Made by a program: the position numbers and the translations under genes. This document shows, in pieces, positions 25,633 through 36,940 of a DNA stretch of 64,000 nucleotides. The stretch is from Mycobacterium barrassiae (GTDB taxonomy: Bacteria; Actinomycetota; Actinomycetes; Mycobacteriales; Mycobacteriaceae), in contig NZ_JACKUK010000023.1 of assembly GCF_025822765.1 (NCBI RefSeq), positions 124,001-188,000 on the forward strand. Reading direction: 5' to 3'. Position 1 is the stretch's first letter; every line of letters starts with the position of its first letter. The notes below the pieces were generated by a model that ran no database searches, was not told where the DNA came from, and saw only the letters and a list, made by a program, of their open reading frames with translations.

Positions 25633-27927
25633 ATGCCCCCAGTCAGAACCAGCCTCGCGCACTGGGGTGCATTCAACGCGAGCGTCGATTCCGGCGAAAT
25701 CGCCTCCGTCACGCCGTTTGACGGCGATATCGATCCGTCCCCGTTATTGGGGAACCTGCCCGGCTCGATTCGCCACCGCTCCCGGGTCGCCGCACCGGCG
25801 GTGCGGCGAGGTTGGCTGCGGGACGGTCCCGGCGCCACCAGCGCGCGCGGCGCCGACGAATTCGTCCGCGTGTCATGGGAGGAACTGACCGAGTTACTCG
25901 CCGAAGAACTTCGCCGCGTCGTCGATATTCACGGCAACGAAGCGATATACGGCGGCTCATACGGATGGGCCAGCGCGGGTCGGTTTCACCACGCGCAGAG
26001 CCAGGTGCACCGCTTTCTGAAATTTCTTGGCGGGTACACCTTTTCGCGACACTCTTACAGCCTGGGCGCGACGGGTGTGATCATGCCTCGGGTGGTGGGC
26101 ACCCACGACGATCTGTTCAAGCGATCCACCGAGTGGGAAGTCATCGTCGAGCACACCGACCTTCTCGTGTGCTTCGGCGGGCTGGCCCTTAAGAACACCG
26201 GAATCAATCACGGTGGCACCACGGGACATCCGGCGCGCGACGCGCTGCGACGCTTCCGGGACAAGGGCGGCCGCATCGTGTCGGTGTCACCGCTACGCGA
26301 CGACGTCGACGGCGACTGTGAATGGTTGGCGCCGGTACCGGGCACCGATGTGGCCATCATGCTGGCGCTGGCACATGTGCTGGCCACCGAATCCCTGGCC
26401 GATCGGGACTTTCTGAGGGACTACTGCACCGGATACGAACGCTTCGAGCGGTACCTGCTGGGCGTCGACGATGGGGTGCCGAAGTCGCCGGAATGGGCCT
26501 CGGAGATCTGCGGCCTTCCTGCCGAAATGCTCGTTGCGCTGGCCCGAAGGATGGCCTCGTGTCGGACGATGGTCACCGTCAGCTGGTCGCTGCAGAGAAC
26601 CAGACACGGCGAGCAAGCGCCGTGGATGGGACTGACGCTGGCGGCGATGCTCGGTCAGATCGGAATTCCGGGAGGCGGTTTCGGCCACGGCTACGGGTCG
26701 ATGAACGAACCCGGACTACCACCGCTGCGCTGCCGACTGCCGGCACTGCCGCAGGGCCTCAACCCTGTCCAGACGTTCATCCCCGTCGCCGCGATCAGCG
26801 ACATGCTGCTGCATCCGGGTGAGCAATTCGACTACAACGGCAGGCGTTTGACCTACCCCCACATCAAGCTCGTGTACTGGGCGGGCGGCAATCCCTTTCA
26901 CCATCACCAGAACATTCCGCGACTGCGCCGGGCATTGGGCCGCGTGGACACATTGGTGGTGCACGAACCGTATTGGACCGCGATGGCCAAACATGCCGAC
27001 ATCGTGGTGCCGTCGACCACCGCCTATGAACGCGACGACTATTCGGGTTCGCGCAACGATCCGTTGTTCATGGCGATGCCCGCGCTCACCGAGCCCTACG
27101 CAGAATCCCGCGACGACTACACGACATTCGCGGCACTGGCCGAGAAGCTCGGGTTCGCCGAGCAGTTCACCGAGGGGCGCACGGCGAGGCAGTGGCTGGC
27201 ACATCTCTACGAGAAGTGGGCCGCGGGACTCGATTTCGCGGTGCCGACCTTCGAGGAATTCTGGCGGGTCGGCCGGCTGCGGTTACCGACAGAGACCGGA
27301 ATCACGCTGCTGGACGACTTTCGCGCCGATCCGGTCGCACACCGGCTGGGCACTCCGAGCGGGCGTATCGAGATCTTCTCCGAGACGATCGACGGTTTCG
27401 GCTACGACGACTGCGCCGGTCACCCCAAGTGGTACGAGCCGTCGGAGTGGCTCGGCGGCCGCCGGGCAGCGACCTATCCCCTGCATCTGCTGGCCAATCA
27501 GCCGGCAGCCCGGTTGCACGGCCAGCTCGACGGCGGTGCCGTCAGTCAAGCGTCGAAAGTGCAGCAGCGCGAGCCGATCCGAATGCACCCGATCGACGCC
27601 GAACACCGCGCGTTGTGCGACGGCGATGTCGTGCGGGTTTTCAACGACCGCGGTGCGTGTCTGGCGGGCGTGGTGATCGACGACCGGCTGCGCCCGCACG
27701 TCGTGCAGCTGTCGACCGGTGCGTGGTTCGACCCGCAGGACCCATCCGATCCCGACGCCATGTGCGTCCATGGAAATCCCAACGTGCTCACCGACGATGT
27801 GGGTACCTCATCGCTGGCCCACGGATGTACCGGTGCGCACGTACTCGTCGAGGTCGAGAAGTTCAAGGGCGAGCTGCCACCTGTCAAGGCGCATGAACCC
27901 GCGGTGATTCTCGCGCACCGGCCGTGA
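25633..27927 (+). CDS. Molybdopterin oxidoreductase, DMSO/biotin-sulfoxide reductase (BisC) type
   Basis: 764 residues from ATG at 25633. No N-terminal Fe-S cysteines are present, as in DMSO, TMAO and biotin sulfoxide reductases. The BisC-type segment GGSYGWASAGRFHH (about 115-130) holds serines expected to include the Mo ligand; LLVCFGGLALKNTGI, HGEQAPWMG and the C-terminal molybdopterin domain (LHLLANQPAARLHGQLD) follow. There is no Tat signal, so it is cytoplasmic and probably reduces an S- or N-oxide. The in-frame extension back to about 25400 has low-GC codons and is not counted. Mo may come through the modA system at 7131. Confidence 0.88.
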   Translation: MPPVRTSLAHWGAFNASVDSGEIASVTPFDGDIDPSPLLGNLPGSIRHRSRVAAPAVRRGWLRDGPGATSARGADEFVRVSWEELTELLAEELRRVVDIHGNEAIYGGSYGWASAGRFHHAQSQVHRFLKFLGGYTFSRHSYSLGATGVIMPRVVGTHDDLFKRSTEWEVIVEHTDLLVCFGGLALKNTGINHGGTTGHPARDALRRFRDKGGRIVSVSPLRDDVDGDCEWLAPVPGTDVAIMLALAHVLATESLADRDFLRDYCTGYERFERYLLGVDDGVPKSPEWASEICGLPAEMLVALARRMASCRTMVTVSWSLQRTRHGEQAPWMGLTLAAMLGQIGIPGGGFGHGYGSMNEPGLPPLRCRLPALPQGLNPVQTFIPVAAISDMLLHPGEQFDYNGRRLTYPHIKLVYWAGGNPFHHHQNIPRLRRALGRVDTLVVHEPYWTAMAKHADIVVPSTTAYERDDYSGSRNDPLFMAMPALTEPYAESRDDYTTFAALAEKLGFAEQFTEGRTARQWLAHLYEKWAAGLDFAVPTFEEFWRVGRLRLPTETGITLLDDFRADPVAHRLGTPSGRIEIFSETIDGFGYDDCAGHPKWYEPSEWLGGRRAATYPLHLLANQPAARLHGQLDGGAVSQASKVQQREPIRMHPIDAEHRALCDGDVVRVFNDRGACLAGVVIDDRLRPHVVQLSTGAWFDPQDPSDPDAMCVHGNPNVLTDDVGTSSLAHGCTGAHVLVEVEKFKGELPPVKAHEPAVILAHRP

Positions 27928-28021
27928 ACTGACTTCGTGACATAGCCCACCGCGGGTTTAGCAACTCCTCCGTTCGGGGAAATACCTGAGCACCTCACGA
28001 CACAACAAGGAGGAAAACCCC

Positions 28022-28261
28022 ATGTCGGAGAAGAACAGCGGCCCGGAAGAAGCCATCAAGGGCGTCGTCGAAGGCGTCAAGGGCAAGGTCAAAGAGGTTG
28101 CGGGCGCGGTTGCCGGCCGAGATGACCTCTACCGCGAGGGCCAGGCCCAGCAGGACAAGGCCGACGCTCAGCGCGATGCCGCCAAGAAGGAAGCCGAGGC
28201 CGAGGCTGCCCGCGGCGCCGCCAAGACGGCCGAGAAGCGCCAAGAGGCAGAGCAGCACTAG
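28022..28261 (+). CDS. CsbD-like small protein (mycobacterial microaggregate-binding type)
   Basis: 79 residues, highly charged and Ala/Glu/Lys-rich. The N-terminal half has the CsbD pattern (IKGVVEGVKGKVKEVAGAVAGRDDLYREG), the C-terminal half a single amphipathic helix (AQRDAAKKEAEAEAARGAAK). Related mycobacterial proteins are named microaggregate-binding protein 1; CsbD proteins are general-stress proteins. AGGAGG lies 8 bases upstream of the ATG. It stands alone, closed by a strong terminator. Confidence 0.85.
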   Translation: MSEKNSGPEEAIKGVVEGVKGKVKEVAGAVAGRDDLYREGQAQQDKADAQRDAAKKEAEAEAARGAAKTAEKRQEAEQH

Positions 28262-28283
28262 CTCGATCTAACTCAATCGACGG

Positions 28284-28316
28284 AAGGTTCCCGAATCTTG
28301 TTGATTCGGGGACCTT
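28284..28316 (+). terminator. Long-stem terminator after the CsbD-like gene
   Basis: AAGGTTCCCGAATC (28284-28297) pairs with GATTCGGGGACCTT (28303-28316) over 14 positions with one G-U-type wobble and a TTGTT loop. It is followed by a short T run. It also faces the convergent hflX gene. Confidence 0.87.
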
Positions 28317-28383
28317 TCGCTGTCATCAGGCCAGTGCGTTGAGTATCTCGTCGACCGGCCGGTCGTGACTTCGCGGTCACTGA

Positions 28384-29799
28384 TCAGAACGTTGAGTATT
28401 CGCTCAAGCTGGCCGCCAACGGAATCGGCACGCGAGCCTTGATCCTCGTGCCGTCGGCGGTGTGCTCGGTGGCATCCACCCTGCCGTCGGCATGCACCTT
28501 GTTGACCAGATCGCCGCGGTCGTACGGAATCGTCACATCCACGACCGCGTCTGTCGGCGCAATCATTTCGGCCATCCGCTGCTGCAACCGCGTCAGACCT
28601 TCGCCGGTGTGCGCGGAGACGAACACCGCATCGGGCAGTGCCCGCCGCAGCTGAGCCAGCGCGAGGTCGCTCGCGGCGTCAATCTTGTTGACCACCACCA
28701 GTTCTGGCGCCGGCTTGCGCTCGTGGTCGACGACCACTTCGTTGACGACTTTACGCACGGCGTTGATCTGCGCCAAAGGGTTGACATCGGAGCCGTCGAC
28801 GACGTGCACCAGCAGGTCGGCGTCGACGACCTCCTCGAGTGTGGATCGGAACGCCTCCACCAACTGGGTCGGCAGGTGCCGTACGAATCCAACCGTGTCG
28901 GTCAACACGAATGGCCTGCCGTCCGCGAATTCCCCACGGCGCGTTGTCGGTTCGAGGGTCGCGAACAACGCGTTCTCCACCAGCACGCCGGCACCGGTCA
29001 GCGCGTTGAGCAAGCTGGACTTACCCGCGTTGGTGTAGCCGACGATCGCGATCGACGCCACGTCGCTCGCCAGCCGGCGGCTGCGCTGAGTGTCGCGGAT
29101 CGTCTTCATGTCCTTGATTTCGCGGCGCAGCTTGGCCATTCGCTCGCGGATCCGCCGACGGTCGGTTTCGATCTTCGTCTCGCCGGGACCACGCAGGCCC
29201 ACACCGCCGCCGCTGCCACCCGCACGGCCACCGGCCTGCCGCGACATCGACTCGCCCCAGCCGCGCAGCCGGGGCAGCATGTACTCCATCTGCGCGAGCG
29301 TGACCTGAGCCTTGCCTTCGCGGCTGGTGGCGTGCTGGGCGAAGATGTCGAGGATCAACGCCGTGCGGTCGATCACCTTGACCTTGACCGCCTTCTCCAG
29401 CGCGGTGAGCTGCGCGGGGCTCAGCTCGCCGTCGCAGATCACGGTGTCCGCGCCGGTGGCCAGCACGACTTCGCGCAACTCCTGCGCCTTACCCGAACCG
29501 ATGTACGTCGCGGGATCGGGCTTGTCGCGGCGCTGGATCAGCCCCTCGAGCACCTCGGAGCCGGCGGTTTCGGCAAGGGCGGCAAGCTCGGCGAGGCTCG
29601 CGTCGGCGTCGGCCGCGCTGCCCTCGGTCCACACGCCCACCAACACAACGCGTTCGAGGCGCAGCTGGCGGTATTCGACCTCGGAGACGTCGGCCAACTC
29701 GGTCGACAAACCGGCCACACGGCGCAGCGCCGTACGGTCTTCTAGGGCGAGTTCACCCGCGCTGGGTGTCTCGTTCACAGGGAATTTCGGATATGTCAT
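28384..29799 (-). CDS. hflX: GTPase HflX
   Basis: A ribosome-associated GTPase that splits or rescues stalled ribosomes; in mycobacteria linked to hypoxia and macrolide response. 471 residues from ATG at 29799. The N-terminal HflX domain ends in a helical glycine-rich linker (GGRAGGSGGGVGLRGPGETK), followed by the G domain: VGYTNAGKSSLLN, DTVGF and NKID. A possible upstream start at 29835 is less likely. No ribosome site precedes the ATG, so a leaderless message is possible. Position matches Mtb Rv2725c. Confidence 0.95.
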   Translation of the reverse strand: MTYPKFPVNETPSAGELALEDRTALRRVAGLSTELADVSEVEYRQLRLERVVLVGVWTEGSAADADASLAELAALAETAGSEVLEGLIQRRDKPDPATYIGSGKAQELREVVLATGADTVICDGELSPAQLTALEKAVKVKVIDRTALILDIFAQHATSREGKAQVTLAQMEYMLPRLRGWGESMSRQAGGRAGGSGGGVGLRGPGETKIETDRRRIRERMAKLRREIKDMKTIRDTQRSRRLASDVASIAIVGYTNAGKSSLLNALTGAGVLVENALFATLEPTTRRGEFADGRPFVLTDTVGFVRHLPTQLVEAFRSTLEEVVDADLLVHVVDGSDVNPLAQINAVRKVVNEVVVDHERKPAPELVVVNKIDAASDLALAQLRRALPDAVFVSAHTGEGLTRLQQRMAEMIAPTDAVVDVTIPYDRGDLVNKVHADGRVDATEHTADGTRIKARVPIPLAASLSEYSTF

Positions 29800-29844
29800 A
29801 AGCGAATAGAGGGTTGCATGGTCATCACGCCACATGCACCTGAA

Positions 29845-30717
29845 TTAACGTTGGGCAGCACGCCACCATTCCTCGGACAACTCGCCGTGAGCCACCAATA
29901 CGGACGGGCCGCGCAGGTAGCTACTCGCGTCGGTGACGGTGACGGTGACCTCTCCGCCGGGGATGCGCACCCCCAAGGTGCCGGTGGTCGCACCGCCGTA
30001 GGCCAGCGCCGCCACGGCGGCGGCGACGGTTCCGGTACCGCAGGACCGCGTTTCGCCGACACCCCGTTCATGTACCCGCATCGATACCGCCCCATCCACG
30101 GGTGCCGTCAACACCTCGATGTTGACGCCTTCCGGAAACTGCGCACGGTCGAACGACACCGGTGCGGCGACATCAAGCACGGCCAGGTCATCGAACGTCA
30201 TGACCGGATCGACACAGGCGAGGTGGGGGTTACCCACGTCGATCGCCAGGCCCGCGAACGGCCGGCCTCCGACGATCGCCTCACCGGTGCCCAATTGATT
30301 GGCCTTGCCCATCTCGACGGTCACGTCGGCGCCGGTGGCGTCCCAGTCGTGCAGCACCACCGGCCGCGGACCGGCCAGGGACCCGACCACGAACTCGTCG
30401 CGGCTCTCCAACCCGGACGCCCGCAGGTAGTGAGCGAAGACCCGGACCCCGTTGCCGCACATCTGCGCGATCGACCCGTCGGCGTTGCGGTAGTCCATGT
30501 ACCAGTCGTCAGGGGCCACGCCCTCGGGAATCCGCTCGAAAACGCCTGCTGCCTGCGCGGCCGCCGCCCTGGTCACGCGCAGCACACCGTCGGCGCCCAG
30601 CCCCCTGCGGCGGTCGCAGACCGCAGTCACCGCGGCGGGCGTGAGTGTCAGCCTGCCTTCCGGGTCTGGCAACACCACGAAGTCGTTCTGGGTGCCGTGC
30701 CCTTTGGCGAACTTCAC
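29845..30717 (-). CDS. dapF: Diaminopimelate epimerase
   Basis: Interconverts LL- and meso-diaminopimelate for lysine and peptidoglycan synthesis. 290 residues from GTG at 30717. Both catalytic cysteines are in place: MCGNGVR (about residue 90) and SCGTGT (about 230). The start lies 5 bases after the miaA stop, so the genes are coupled. A longer in-frame opening would lie inside miaA and was rejected. Order miaA-dapF-hflX is as in Mtb. Confidence 0.97.
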   Translation of the reverse strand: MKFAKGHGTQNDFVVLPDPEGRLTLTPAAVTAVCDRRRGLGADGVLRVTRAAAAQAAGVFERIPEGVAPDDWYMDYRNADGSIAQMCGNGVRVFAHYLRASGLESRDEFVVGSLAGPRPVVLHDWDATGADVTVEMGKANQLGTGEAIVGGRPFAGLAIDVGNPHLACVDPVMTFDDLAVLDVAAPVSFDRAQFPEGVNIEVLTAPVDGAVSMRVHERGVGETRSCGTGTVAAAVAALAYGGATTGTLGVRIPGGEVTVTVTDASSYLRGPSVLVAHGELSEEWWRAAQR

Positions 30718-30721
30718 CTGT

Positions 30722-31630
30722 TCAGGATACGTCGCGCCAGACGCGCAGAGTTTCCTCGACAGTGTCGGCCGCCGCGCCGTCGAGCCACGTGATGCGGTGG
30801 TCACGACGGAACCACGACCGCTGTCTGCGCACGTAGCGGCGGGTTCCGAAGAATGTCGGCTCCTGCGCCGCCGATCCGTCGCCGCCGCTGTCGAGGTCGG
30901 CGATCACCTGGGCGTAGCCGAGGGCGCGGGAGGCTGTCACGCCCTCGCGCAGGCCGCGATCCAGCAGCGCGCGGACTTCATCGACCAGCCCGTCGCTGAA
31001 CATCTTCTCGGTCCGCTGGGTCAGCCGCTCATCGAGAAGTGTTGTCTCCCAGTCAAGTCCGATGATCGCGGTGTCCCATCGGGGGGCACCGATCGCCGGG
31101 AAGGACGCGGCGAACGGTTGCCCGGTCAGTTCGACGACCTCCAGTGCGCGCACGATGCGCCGCCCGTCGGTCGGCAGGATCGACGCCGCGGCATCAGCGT
31201 CGACGCGGGCGAGTTCACGATGCAGCGCGGCGACGCCCACCTCGGCGAGTAGCTGTTCGTATTTGGCCCGCACCGCGGGGTCCGTCGCCGGGAAGGTCCA
31301 TTCGTCGAGCAGTGACTGGATGTACATCATCGACCCGCCGACCACGATCGGCACCGCACCGCGACCGCCGATGGCCTCGACGTCGGCGGCAGCGGCCTGC
31401 TGGTAGCGGGCCACGCTGGCGGTTTCGGTGACGTCGAGCACGTCGAGCTGGTGGTGCGGGATGCCTCGTCGCTCGGCCACGGTCAGCTTCGCGGTCCCGA
31501 TGTCCATACTGCGGTAGAGCTGCATCGCGTCGGCGTTCACGATCTCGCCGCCGACGCGTTCGGCCACCGCGAGCGCCAGCGCCGACTTCCCGGTCCCGGT
31601 CGGGCCGACGATCGCGATCGGTCGTGTCAT
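30722..31630 (-). CDS. miaA: tRNA dimethylallyltransferase MiaA
   Basis: Adds the isopentenyl group to A37 of tRNAs reading UNN codons, the substrate for MiaB further along. 302 residues. P-loop [13 protein letters not shown] at residues 6-18, DAMQLYR, the GGSMMYIQ motif, and the C-terminal [14 protein letters not shown] tRNA-binding segment. ATG at 31630 overlaps the stop of the upstream dioxygenase-like gene as ATGA, which fixes this start; a much longer in-frame opening is a shadow of that gene. Confidence 0.97.
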   Translation of the reverse strand: MTRPIAIVGPTGTGKSALALAVAERVGGEIVNADAMQLYRSMDIGTAKLTVAERRGIPHHQLDVLDVTETASVARYQQAAAADVEAIGGRGAVPIVVGGSMMYIQSLLDEWTFPATDPAVRAKYEQLLAEVGVAALHRELARVDADAAASILPTDGRRIVRALEVVELTGQPFAASFPAIGAPRWDTAIIGLDWETTLLDERLTQRTEKMFSDGLVDEVRALLDRGLREGVTASRALGYAQVIADLDSGGDGSAAQEPTFFGTRRYVRRQRSWFRRDHRITWLDGAAADTVEETLRVWRDVS

Positions 31631-32313
31631 GGCTGCCAGACGCCGACGAAATAGCCGACGCCATAGGGGGCGCCGCGGTACAGCTCCTTCGCCGACCGGG
31701 GTCCAGGGCCGGTCAGGCCGGCCAGCACCTGGTAGGCCACCCGGCCGACGATCGTTTCCGGCAGCCGTGTGAGCGCAGCCGCATCCCCCGCCGCCAGCGC
31801 GTCGTCCAGCGCGGCCTGGACCGGTATCGAGTCGGGGTCGTAACCACCCGGCGCGGGCTGGGTGAGCGTGTTTGCGCCGTCCGCGACGACAAGCACCCCG
31901 ACCGGATCCGCGGCCTCGTCGATCTCGCGGCGCAGCCGTCTCCCCTGCTCGAGGGCTGCATCGGCGTCGTGGTCGTCGGCAAGAACCCGCACCTCGGCAT
32001 GCGCATCGGGTGCGACGCGGCCGCGCAGCCAGCCGGTGACCAGCGCGCACAGCGGCAGCTCCGTTGGCCCGTCGTTGCGACCGGGCGCCAGCGCAATCGG
32101 CACGTCGACGCCGTAGCCGGCGAAGGTGCCGGTCTGGCTGGGCCCCACCACGGCATCGGTCCGCCCCACTCCGACGGCGACCCATCGGCCGAGCAGCGAC
32201 CCCGCGGCGGCGAATACCGCGTCCCTGAGGTCGGTCAGCTCGGCCGCGGCGCCAGAGGCCAGTTCGGGCACCATGACGGGCGCCGACGGGATGATCGCGA
32301 TGGCACTGAGCAC
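31627..32313 (-). CDS. Class III extradiol dioxygenase-like protein (Rv2728c-like)
   Basis: 228 residues from GTG at 32313. The fold pattern resembles LigB/MEMO-type class III extradiol dioxygenases: [13 protein letters not shown] at the N-terminus, [10 protein letters not shown] and GYFVGVWQP at the end. The metal-binding histidine pair of true LigB enzymes is not evident, so catalytic activity is doubtful. The stop overlaps the miaA start by 4 bases, so it is translationally coupled to tRNA modification genes. Function is unknown. Confidence 0.8.
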   Translation of the reverse strand: MLSAIAIIPSAPVMVPELASGAAAELTDLRDAVFAAAGSLLGRWVAVGVGRTDAVVGPSQTGTFAGYGVDVPIALAPGRNDGPTELPLCALVTGWLRGRVAPDAHAEVRVLADDHDADAALEQGRRLRREIDEAADPVGVLVVADGANTLTQPAPGGYDPDSIPVQAALDDALAAGDAAALTRLPETIVGRVAYQVLAGLTGPGPRSAKELYRGAPYGVGYFVGVWQP

Positions 32314-32322
32314 GTGACCACG

Positions 32323-33210
32323 CTAATGCCGCGTCGCACGGTCACCTGAGGTGACCGCTTCGCCGCGCGCAAGCGCTCCGGTCGAGACGATCATCATCGC
32401 AACGGCGACGATCAGGATCAGCCAGCCCGCGTCGCCGGGGCGCAGCGTCTCACCGAGGACGACGATCCCGAGCACCGACGCCACCACGGGTTCGGTGACG
32501 GTCATGGTCGGCAGCGACGCGGTGATCGCCCCCGCCCGGAAGGAGAACTGCTGCCACGCGGTGCCCGCGACTGCGATGGCCGCCCAGACGTACAGCTCCG
32601 GTGTGCGCAGCAGCGCGATGACGCCGTCGTCTAGGCGATCCACCACGCCCTTCGTCAACACCGCGAACACACCCCACAGCGCACCGGACACCACCGCCAA
32701 CAGCACGGCGCTGAGCGGGCCCTTCACCATGCTGCCGCCGATCACGCAGAGCACCAGCAGGGGTCCTAGGACGGCGACGACCGCGGCCCACGTTTCGAAC
32801 GACGCGCGGGCGTGCCCCGCTGTCGGGTTACCGACGGTGACGATCACGACGACCGACGCCGCGAGCAGCACCGCCCACGCCCATTCCCACAGGGTCACCC
32901 TGCGGTGTGACATCCGGGCGTGGATCGGCAGCGCGAACAACAGCGAGGTCACCAGAATCGCCTGGACCAGCAGCACCGAACCCAGTCCCAGCGCCGCGGC
33001 CTGCAGGCCGAATCCGATACCGGCGACGAGGCTGCCCAGCCACCACTGGCGGTCCTTGAGCAGCTGCAGGAACAGCTCGGCGTGGCCGACCGGTTCGTCG
33101 GTGACCTCGTGCGCCTGGCGTTGATGCATGACGTCGCCGATCGCGACGAAGAAGGCGGCGCCGAGGGCAAGCAGGGCGGCGATATCCGCGTGCTGGTCCA
33201 GGGTGCTCAT
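32323..33210 (-). CDS. DMT superfamily (EamA-like) transporter
   Basis: 295 residues with about nine to ten membrane helices and the internal duplication seen in drug/metabolite transporters ([41 protein letters not shown]). The helix following TVTEP is the EamA signature. Substrate is unknown. It sits 9 bases upstream of the dioxygenase-like gene and probably begins that operon, reading on to miaA, dapF and possibly hflX. Confidence 0.86.
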   Translation of the reverse strand: MSTLDQHADIAALLALGAAFFVAIGDVMHQRQAHEVTDEPVGHAELFLQLLKDRQWWLGSLVAGIGFGLQAAALGLGSVLLVQAILVTSLLFALPIHARMSHRRVTLWEWAWAVLLAASVVVIVTVGNPTAGHARASFETWAAVVAVLGPLLVLCVIGGSMVKGPLSAVLLAVVSGALWGVFAVLTKGVVDRLDDGVIALLRTPELYVWAAIAVAGTAWQQFSFRAGAITASLPTMTVTEPVVASVLGIVVLGETLRPGDAGWLILIVAVAMMIVSTGALARGEAVTSGDRATRH

Positions 33211-33372
33211 CGAGATCCTTCCGTGGTCGTCGGACAGAGCCTAGGCAGACGCATCGGTAAAGCCGTGCGCACGCCGCGCGCCAACCTGTTTGAATAGCGT
33301 GCGAAAGCGAGCAGTCAGGCGCCGCGTCGCGCGGCAGGTGCGCGGATCACCGCGTGGAGGGTACGAGACGAA

Positions 33373-34695
33373 ATGACGATCAGCGAGCCAGGAGGGCAGA
33401 CCTCCTCGCCAAAACCCGCTCCCCGGCCAGGGCCACCGCGTCCCGTCCCACGACCCGGCAGGCCGGCGGCGACGATTGCGGCGCCCCCCTCGAGTGATCC
33501 CCACCGGTTCGGCCGAGTCGACCCCGACGGCACGGTGTGGCTGATCACCAGCTCGGGTGAACGCAACATCGGTTCCTGGCAGGCGGGCGACACCGAAGCC
33601 GCGTTCGCGCATTTCGGTCGGCGTTTCGATGACCTGGCCACCGAAGTGGCGCTGATGGAGAGCCGTCTCGAGTCCGGCACCGGCGACGCCCGCAAGATCA
33701 AAGCTGCGGCGGCGACGCTCGCCGAAACCCTCGCGGATGCCCATGTGCTCGGCGACGTCGATGCCCTCGCCGCGCGGCTGGCCACGATCGTCGAACACGC
33801 CGACGAGACCGCGCAGGCCGACAAGGCCAAGCGCGAGGAACACCGCGCCGCGCAGCTGGCCCGCAAGGAGGCGTTGGCCGCCGAGGCCGAGGAGCTGGCC
33901 GCCAACTCGACCCAGTGGAAAGCCGCCGGTGACCGCCTGCGCGAGATCCTCGACGAGTGGCGCACCATCACCGGCCTGGACCGTAAGACCGATGACGCGC
34001 TGTGGAAGCGGTACTCGGCGGCCCGGGAAGCGTTCAATCGCAGGCGCGGTTCGCATTTCGCCGAACTCGACCGCGAACGTGCCGGCGCCCGGCAGGCCAA
34101 GGAAGCGATCTGCGAACGTGCGGAGGCGTTGGCCGACTCCACCGACTGGGGGCCGACGGGCGCGGCGTTCCGTGACTTGCTGGCCGAGTGGAAGGCTGCC
34201 GGCCGGGCGGCCAAGGACGTCGACGACGCGCTGTGGCAACGGCTCAAAGCGGCCCAGGACAAGTTCTTTTCGGCCCGCAACGCGGCGACCGCCGAACGTG
34301 ACAGCGAGTTCCGCGCCAACGCCGAGGCGAAGGAAAAGCTGCTCGCGGAGGCCGAGAAGCTCGACACCAGCGACCTCGACGCGGCCAGGGCCGCGCTGCG
34401 GGTGATCGGCGACAAGTGGGATGCGATCGGCAAGGTGCCGCGCGAGCGTGCTGCCGAGCTGGAACGTCGGCTGCGCGCGGTGGAGAAGAAGATTCGCGAC
34501 GCCCCGACCGGTGGCGTGGATCCGGAGGCGCAGGCGCGGGCAGATCAATTCCGCGCTCGCGCAGAACAATACGAGCGTCAGGCCGAGAAGGCCGCGGCCG
34601 CCGGGCGGGAGAAGGATGCCGCCGAGGCCCGCGCCAACGCCGAGCAGTGGCGGCAGTGGGCCGACGCCGCAGCCGAAGCCCTCGGCAAGCGCTGA
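33373..34695 (+). CDS. DUF349 coiled-coil protein (Rv2731-like)
   Basis: 440 residues. Proline-rich N-terminus (about 1-45), then repeated helical DUF349 modules (about 160-380) with the recurring pattern [32 protein letters not shown] and [18 protein letters not shown] long coiled coil at the C-terminus is rich in Ala, Glu, Lys and Arg. DUF349 is possibly nucleic-acid related, and the Mtb homologue is called an alanine/arginine-rich protein. Function is not established. It is preceded by 162 bases without a gene or clear motif. Confidence 0.87.
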   Translation: MTISEPGGQTSSPKPAPRPGPPRPVPRPGRPAATIAAPPSSDPHRFGRVDPDGTVWLITSSGERNIGSWQAGDTEAAFAHFGRRFDDLATEVALMESRLESGTGDARKIKAAAATLAETLADAHVLGDVDALAARLATIVEHADETAQADKAKREEHRAAQLARKEALAAEAEELAANSTQWKAAGDRLREILDEWRTITGLDRKTDDALWKRYSAAREAFNRRRGSHFAELDRERAGARQAKEAICERAEALADSTDWGPTGAAFRDLLAEWKAAGRAAKDVDDALWQRLKAAQDKFFSARNAATAERDSEFRANAEAKEKLLAEAEKLDTSDLDAARAALRVIGDKWDAIGKVPRERAAELERRLRAVEKKIRDAPTGGVDPEAQARADQFRARAEQYERQAEKAAAAGREKDAAEARANAEQWRQWADAAAEALGKR

Positions 34696-34701
34696 GGCCG
34701 G

Positions 34702-35289
34702 TCAGTCTTCGGGCTTGTCCTTCTCGTCGTTGATGTCGTCGAGTAGGCCTTTGCGCTGCTCTTCGGCGACGCGGCGGCGGCGCTCCTCCTCTGCCGCGAG
34801 CTGAATGGCGGTGCGCACCCACACCGCCCGCGCCCAGTGATACGTGATCACCATCACCGCGAGCCAGGCGACGATCAGCCCGATGCCGGGGCCGGGATAG
34901 CTTCCCGGCGCGGTCTGTCGCGACCACACCGCAAGCACGCCGAGCAGCGAGGCCACCGTCGACCCGGCCAGCGCGATCCACGCCAGCGCCCAGCGCCGCG
35001 TCAGCAGCGCCAGCATCGAGAAGCCGACGCTGAACACCAGTGCCAGCCAGGCGAACACCCTCAACGGCAGGGTGATGCCTTCCCGGGCAGCCATCTCGCC
35101 GCCGGTGAGCACATCGATGCCCTTGGCGCCGCCGGTGTGCGGCAGCACGAATGACAGCAGCAGCACGAACACACCGATGGCGATGACCAATGCGCGTGGA
35201 CCGGGGTCGATTTCGCGTGCGACGCGGCGTTCCGCCGCCTCGATGTCGCCCTTGAAACTCTCGAAGTCGCCGTTCTCTGGCTTGTTCAC
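34702..35289 (-). CDS. Membrane protein (Rv2732c-like)
   Basis: 195 residues with four membrane helices (about 35-55, 75-95, 100-120, 130-152) and a charged C-terminal coiled coil ([17 protein letters not shown]). GTG at 35289 overlaps the miaB TGA as GTGA, which decides the start. Mtb Rv2732c, of the same layout, is an uncharacterised envelope protein. It is coupled to miaB. Confidence 0.84.
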   Translation of the reverse strand: MNKPENGDFESFKGDIEAAERRVAREIDPGPRALVIAIGVFVLLLSFVLPHTGGAKGIDVLTGGEMAAREGITLPLRVFAWLALVFSVGFSMLALLTRRWALAWIALAGSTVASLLGVLAVWSRQTAPGSYPGPGIGLIVAWLAVMVITYHWARAVWVRTAIQLAAEEERRRRVAEEQRKGLLDDINDEKDKPED

Positions 35290-36857
35290 CGGCCGCACCC
35301 GGTGGATGTCTGCGGTTCGGCGGGGGCGCCGATGCCGGGCATGCCGAGCCCGACGCCCGTGCGTGGACGCTCCCCCGCGGCGTGGGCGTCACCGGCGCGG
35401 GTACGGCGGTGCGAATCGATCGCGGAGTCGGCGATCAGGTGATGAGGTGCGGCACCGGTGATCGTCGTGGTGACGATGTCACCGGGCCGGATCTGGCGGC
35501 CGTCAGGATTGAAGTGCACGAGTCGGCCGTCGCGGGCCCGGCCGGACATCCGCGCCGTCGCGGCGTCCTTGCGACCCTCGCCGGTGGCGACCAGCAGCTC
35601 GACCGTGCGCCCGATCAGCGCCGTGTTCTCCTCCAGCGAGATGCGCTCCTGAAGTTCGATCAGTCGCTGATACCGCTCGGCGACAACGTCTTTGGGCACC
35701 TGATCGTCCAACTCGGCGGCAGGGGTGCCGGGACGCTTGGAGTACTGGAATGTGAATGCGCTGGCGAACCGTGCGCGGTCGACGACGTCGAGGGTGGCCT
35801 GGAAGTCCTCCTCGGTCTCGCCGGGGAAGCCGACGATGATGTCGGTGGTGATCGCGGCGTGCGGGATCGCCGCGCGAACCCGGTCGATGATGCCGAGGTA
35901 ACGCTCGGCACGGTAGGACCGTCGCATCGCCCGCAGAATCCGGTCGGAACCCGACTGCAGCGGCATGTGCAGTGTGGGGCAGACATTCGGCGTCTCGGCC
36001 ATCGCGTCGATCACATCGTCGGTGAACTCGGCGGGGTGCGGCGAGGTGAAACGCACCCGTTCCAGCCCGTCGATGCGGCCGCACGCACGAAGCAGCTTGG
36101 CGAACGCTCCCCGATCGCGCGGCAGTTCCGGATCGGCGAAGGACACGCCGTAGGCGTTGACGTTCTGGCCCAGCAGGGTGATCTCCAGCACGCCCTGCTC
36201 GACCAACGAGGTCACCTCGGCGAGCACATCGCCGGGCCTGCGGTCGACCTCCTTGCCGCGCAACGCCGGCACGATGCAGAACGTGCAGGTGTTGTTGCAG
36301 CCGACGGACACCGACACCCATGCGGCATAGGCGGACTCGCGGGTGGCGGGCAGAGCGGAGGGGAACTCCTGCAGCGCCTCGACGATCTCGACCTCGGCGG
36401 CCCTGTTGTGGCGGGCGCGCTCGAGCAGTGTCGGCAGCGACCCGATGTTGTGGGTGCCGAACACGACATCGACCCACGGGGCGCGCTTGAGAACGGTGTC
36501 GCGGTCCTTCTGCGCCAGGCACCCTCCGACGGCGATCTGCATATCGGGGTCGGCATGCTTGCGCGGCGCCAGATGGCTCAGGTTGCCGTAGAGCTTGTTG
36601 TCGGCGTTCTCGCGCACCGCACAGGTGTTGAACACGACGACGTCCGCGTCGGCATCGTCGTCGGCCTTGCGGTATCCGGCGGCTTCCAGCAACCCCGCCA
36701 GCCGCTCAGAGTCGTGGACGTTCATCTGGCAGCCGTAGGTGCGGACCTGATAGGTACGCACCGACGAGCCCTCAGGCGGGCAGGCGACAGCGTCGGTCTG
36801 GCGAACACCGCTGCCCGCGGTCGCCTCTCGCGTCACCATCGATGTCACGGCCACCAT
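35286..36857 (-). CDS. miaB: tRNA-2-methylthio-N6-dimethylallyladenosine synthase MiaB
   Basis: A radical-SAM methylthiotransferase that converts i6A37 (made by MiaA) to ms2i6A37. About 517-523 residues; ATG at 36857 or 36839 cannot be told apart. N-terminal UPF0004 domain with three Fe-S cysteines (YGCQMN, NTCAVRE, GGCLAQ), the radical-SAM triad CNNTCTFC, and a C-terminal TRAM domain ([11 protein letters not shown]...FNPDG). The last about 60 residues after TRAM are a disordered extension. Divergent from the ABC importer. Confidence 0.96.
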   Translation of the reverse strand: MVAVTSMVTREATAGSGVRQTDAVACPPEGSSVRTYQVRTYGCQMNVHDSERLAGLLEAAGYRKADDDADADVVVFNTCAVRENADNKLYGNLSHLAPRKHADPDMQIAVGGCLAQKDRDTVLKRAPWVDVVFGTHNIGSLPTLLERARHNRAAEVEIVEALQEFPSALPATRESAYAAWVSVSVGCNNTCTFCIVPALRGKEVDRRPGDVLAEVTSLVEQGVLEITLLGQNVNAYGVSFADPELPRDRGAFAKLLRACGRIDGLERVRFTSPHPAEFTDDVIDAMAETPNVCPTLHMPLQSGSDRILRAMRRSYRAERYLGIIDRVRAAIPHAAITTDIIVGFPGETEEDFQATLDVVDRARFASAFTFQYSKRPGTPAAELDDQVPKDVVAERYQRLIELQERISLEENTALIGRTVELLVATGEGRKDAATARMSGRARDGRLVHFNPDGRQIRPGDIVTTTITGAAPHHLIADSAIDSHRRTRAGDAHAAGERPRTGVGLGMPGIGAPAEPQTSTGCGR

Positions 36858-36926
36858 GGTACGGACAGGTCAGAACGGTGATCTGTGCGGATTCACGAGT
36901 TCCAGGCACGGTGGGCTCTACCTGGG

Positions 36927-36932
36927 TAAGGT
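36927..36932 (+). promoter_or_regulatory. -10 element TAAGGT of the amino-acid importer operon
   Basis: TAAGGT fits TANNNT and lies 8 bases before the ATG at 36941, so the message is likely leaderless. There is no ribosome site in front of this ATG and no strong -35. Confidence 0.55.
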
Positions 36933-36940
36933 CTGCACCC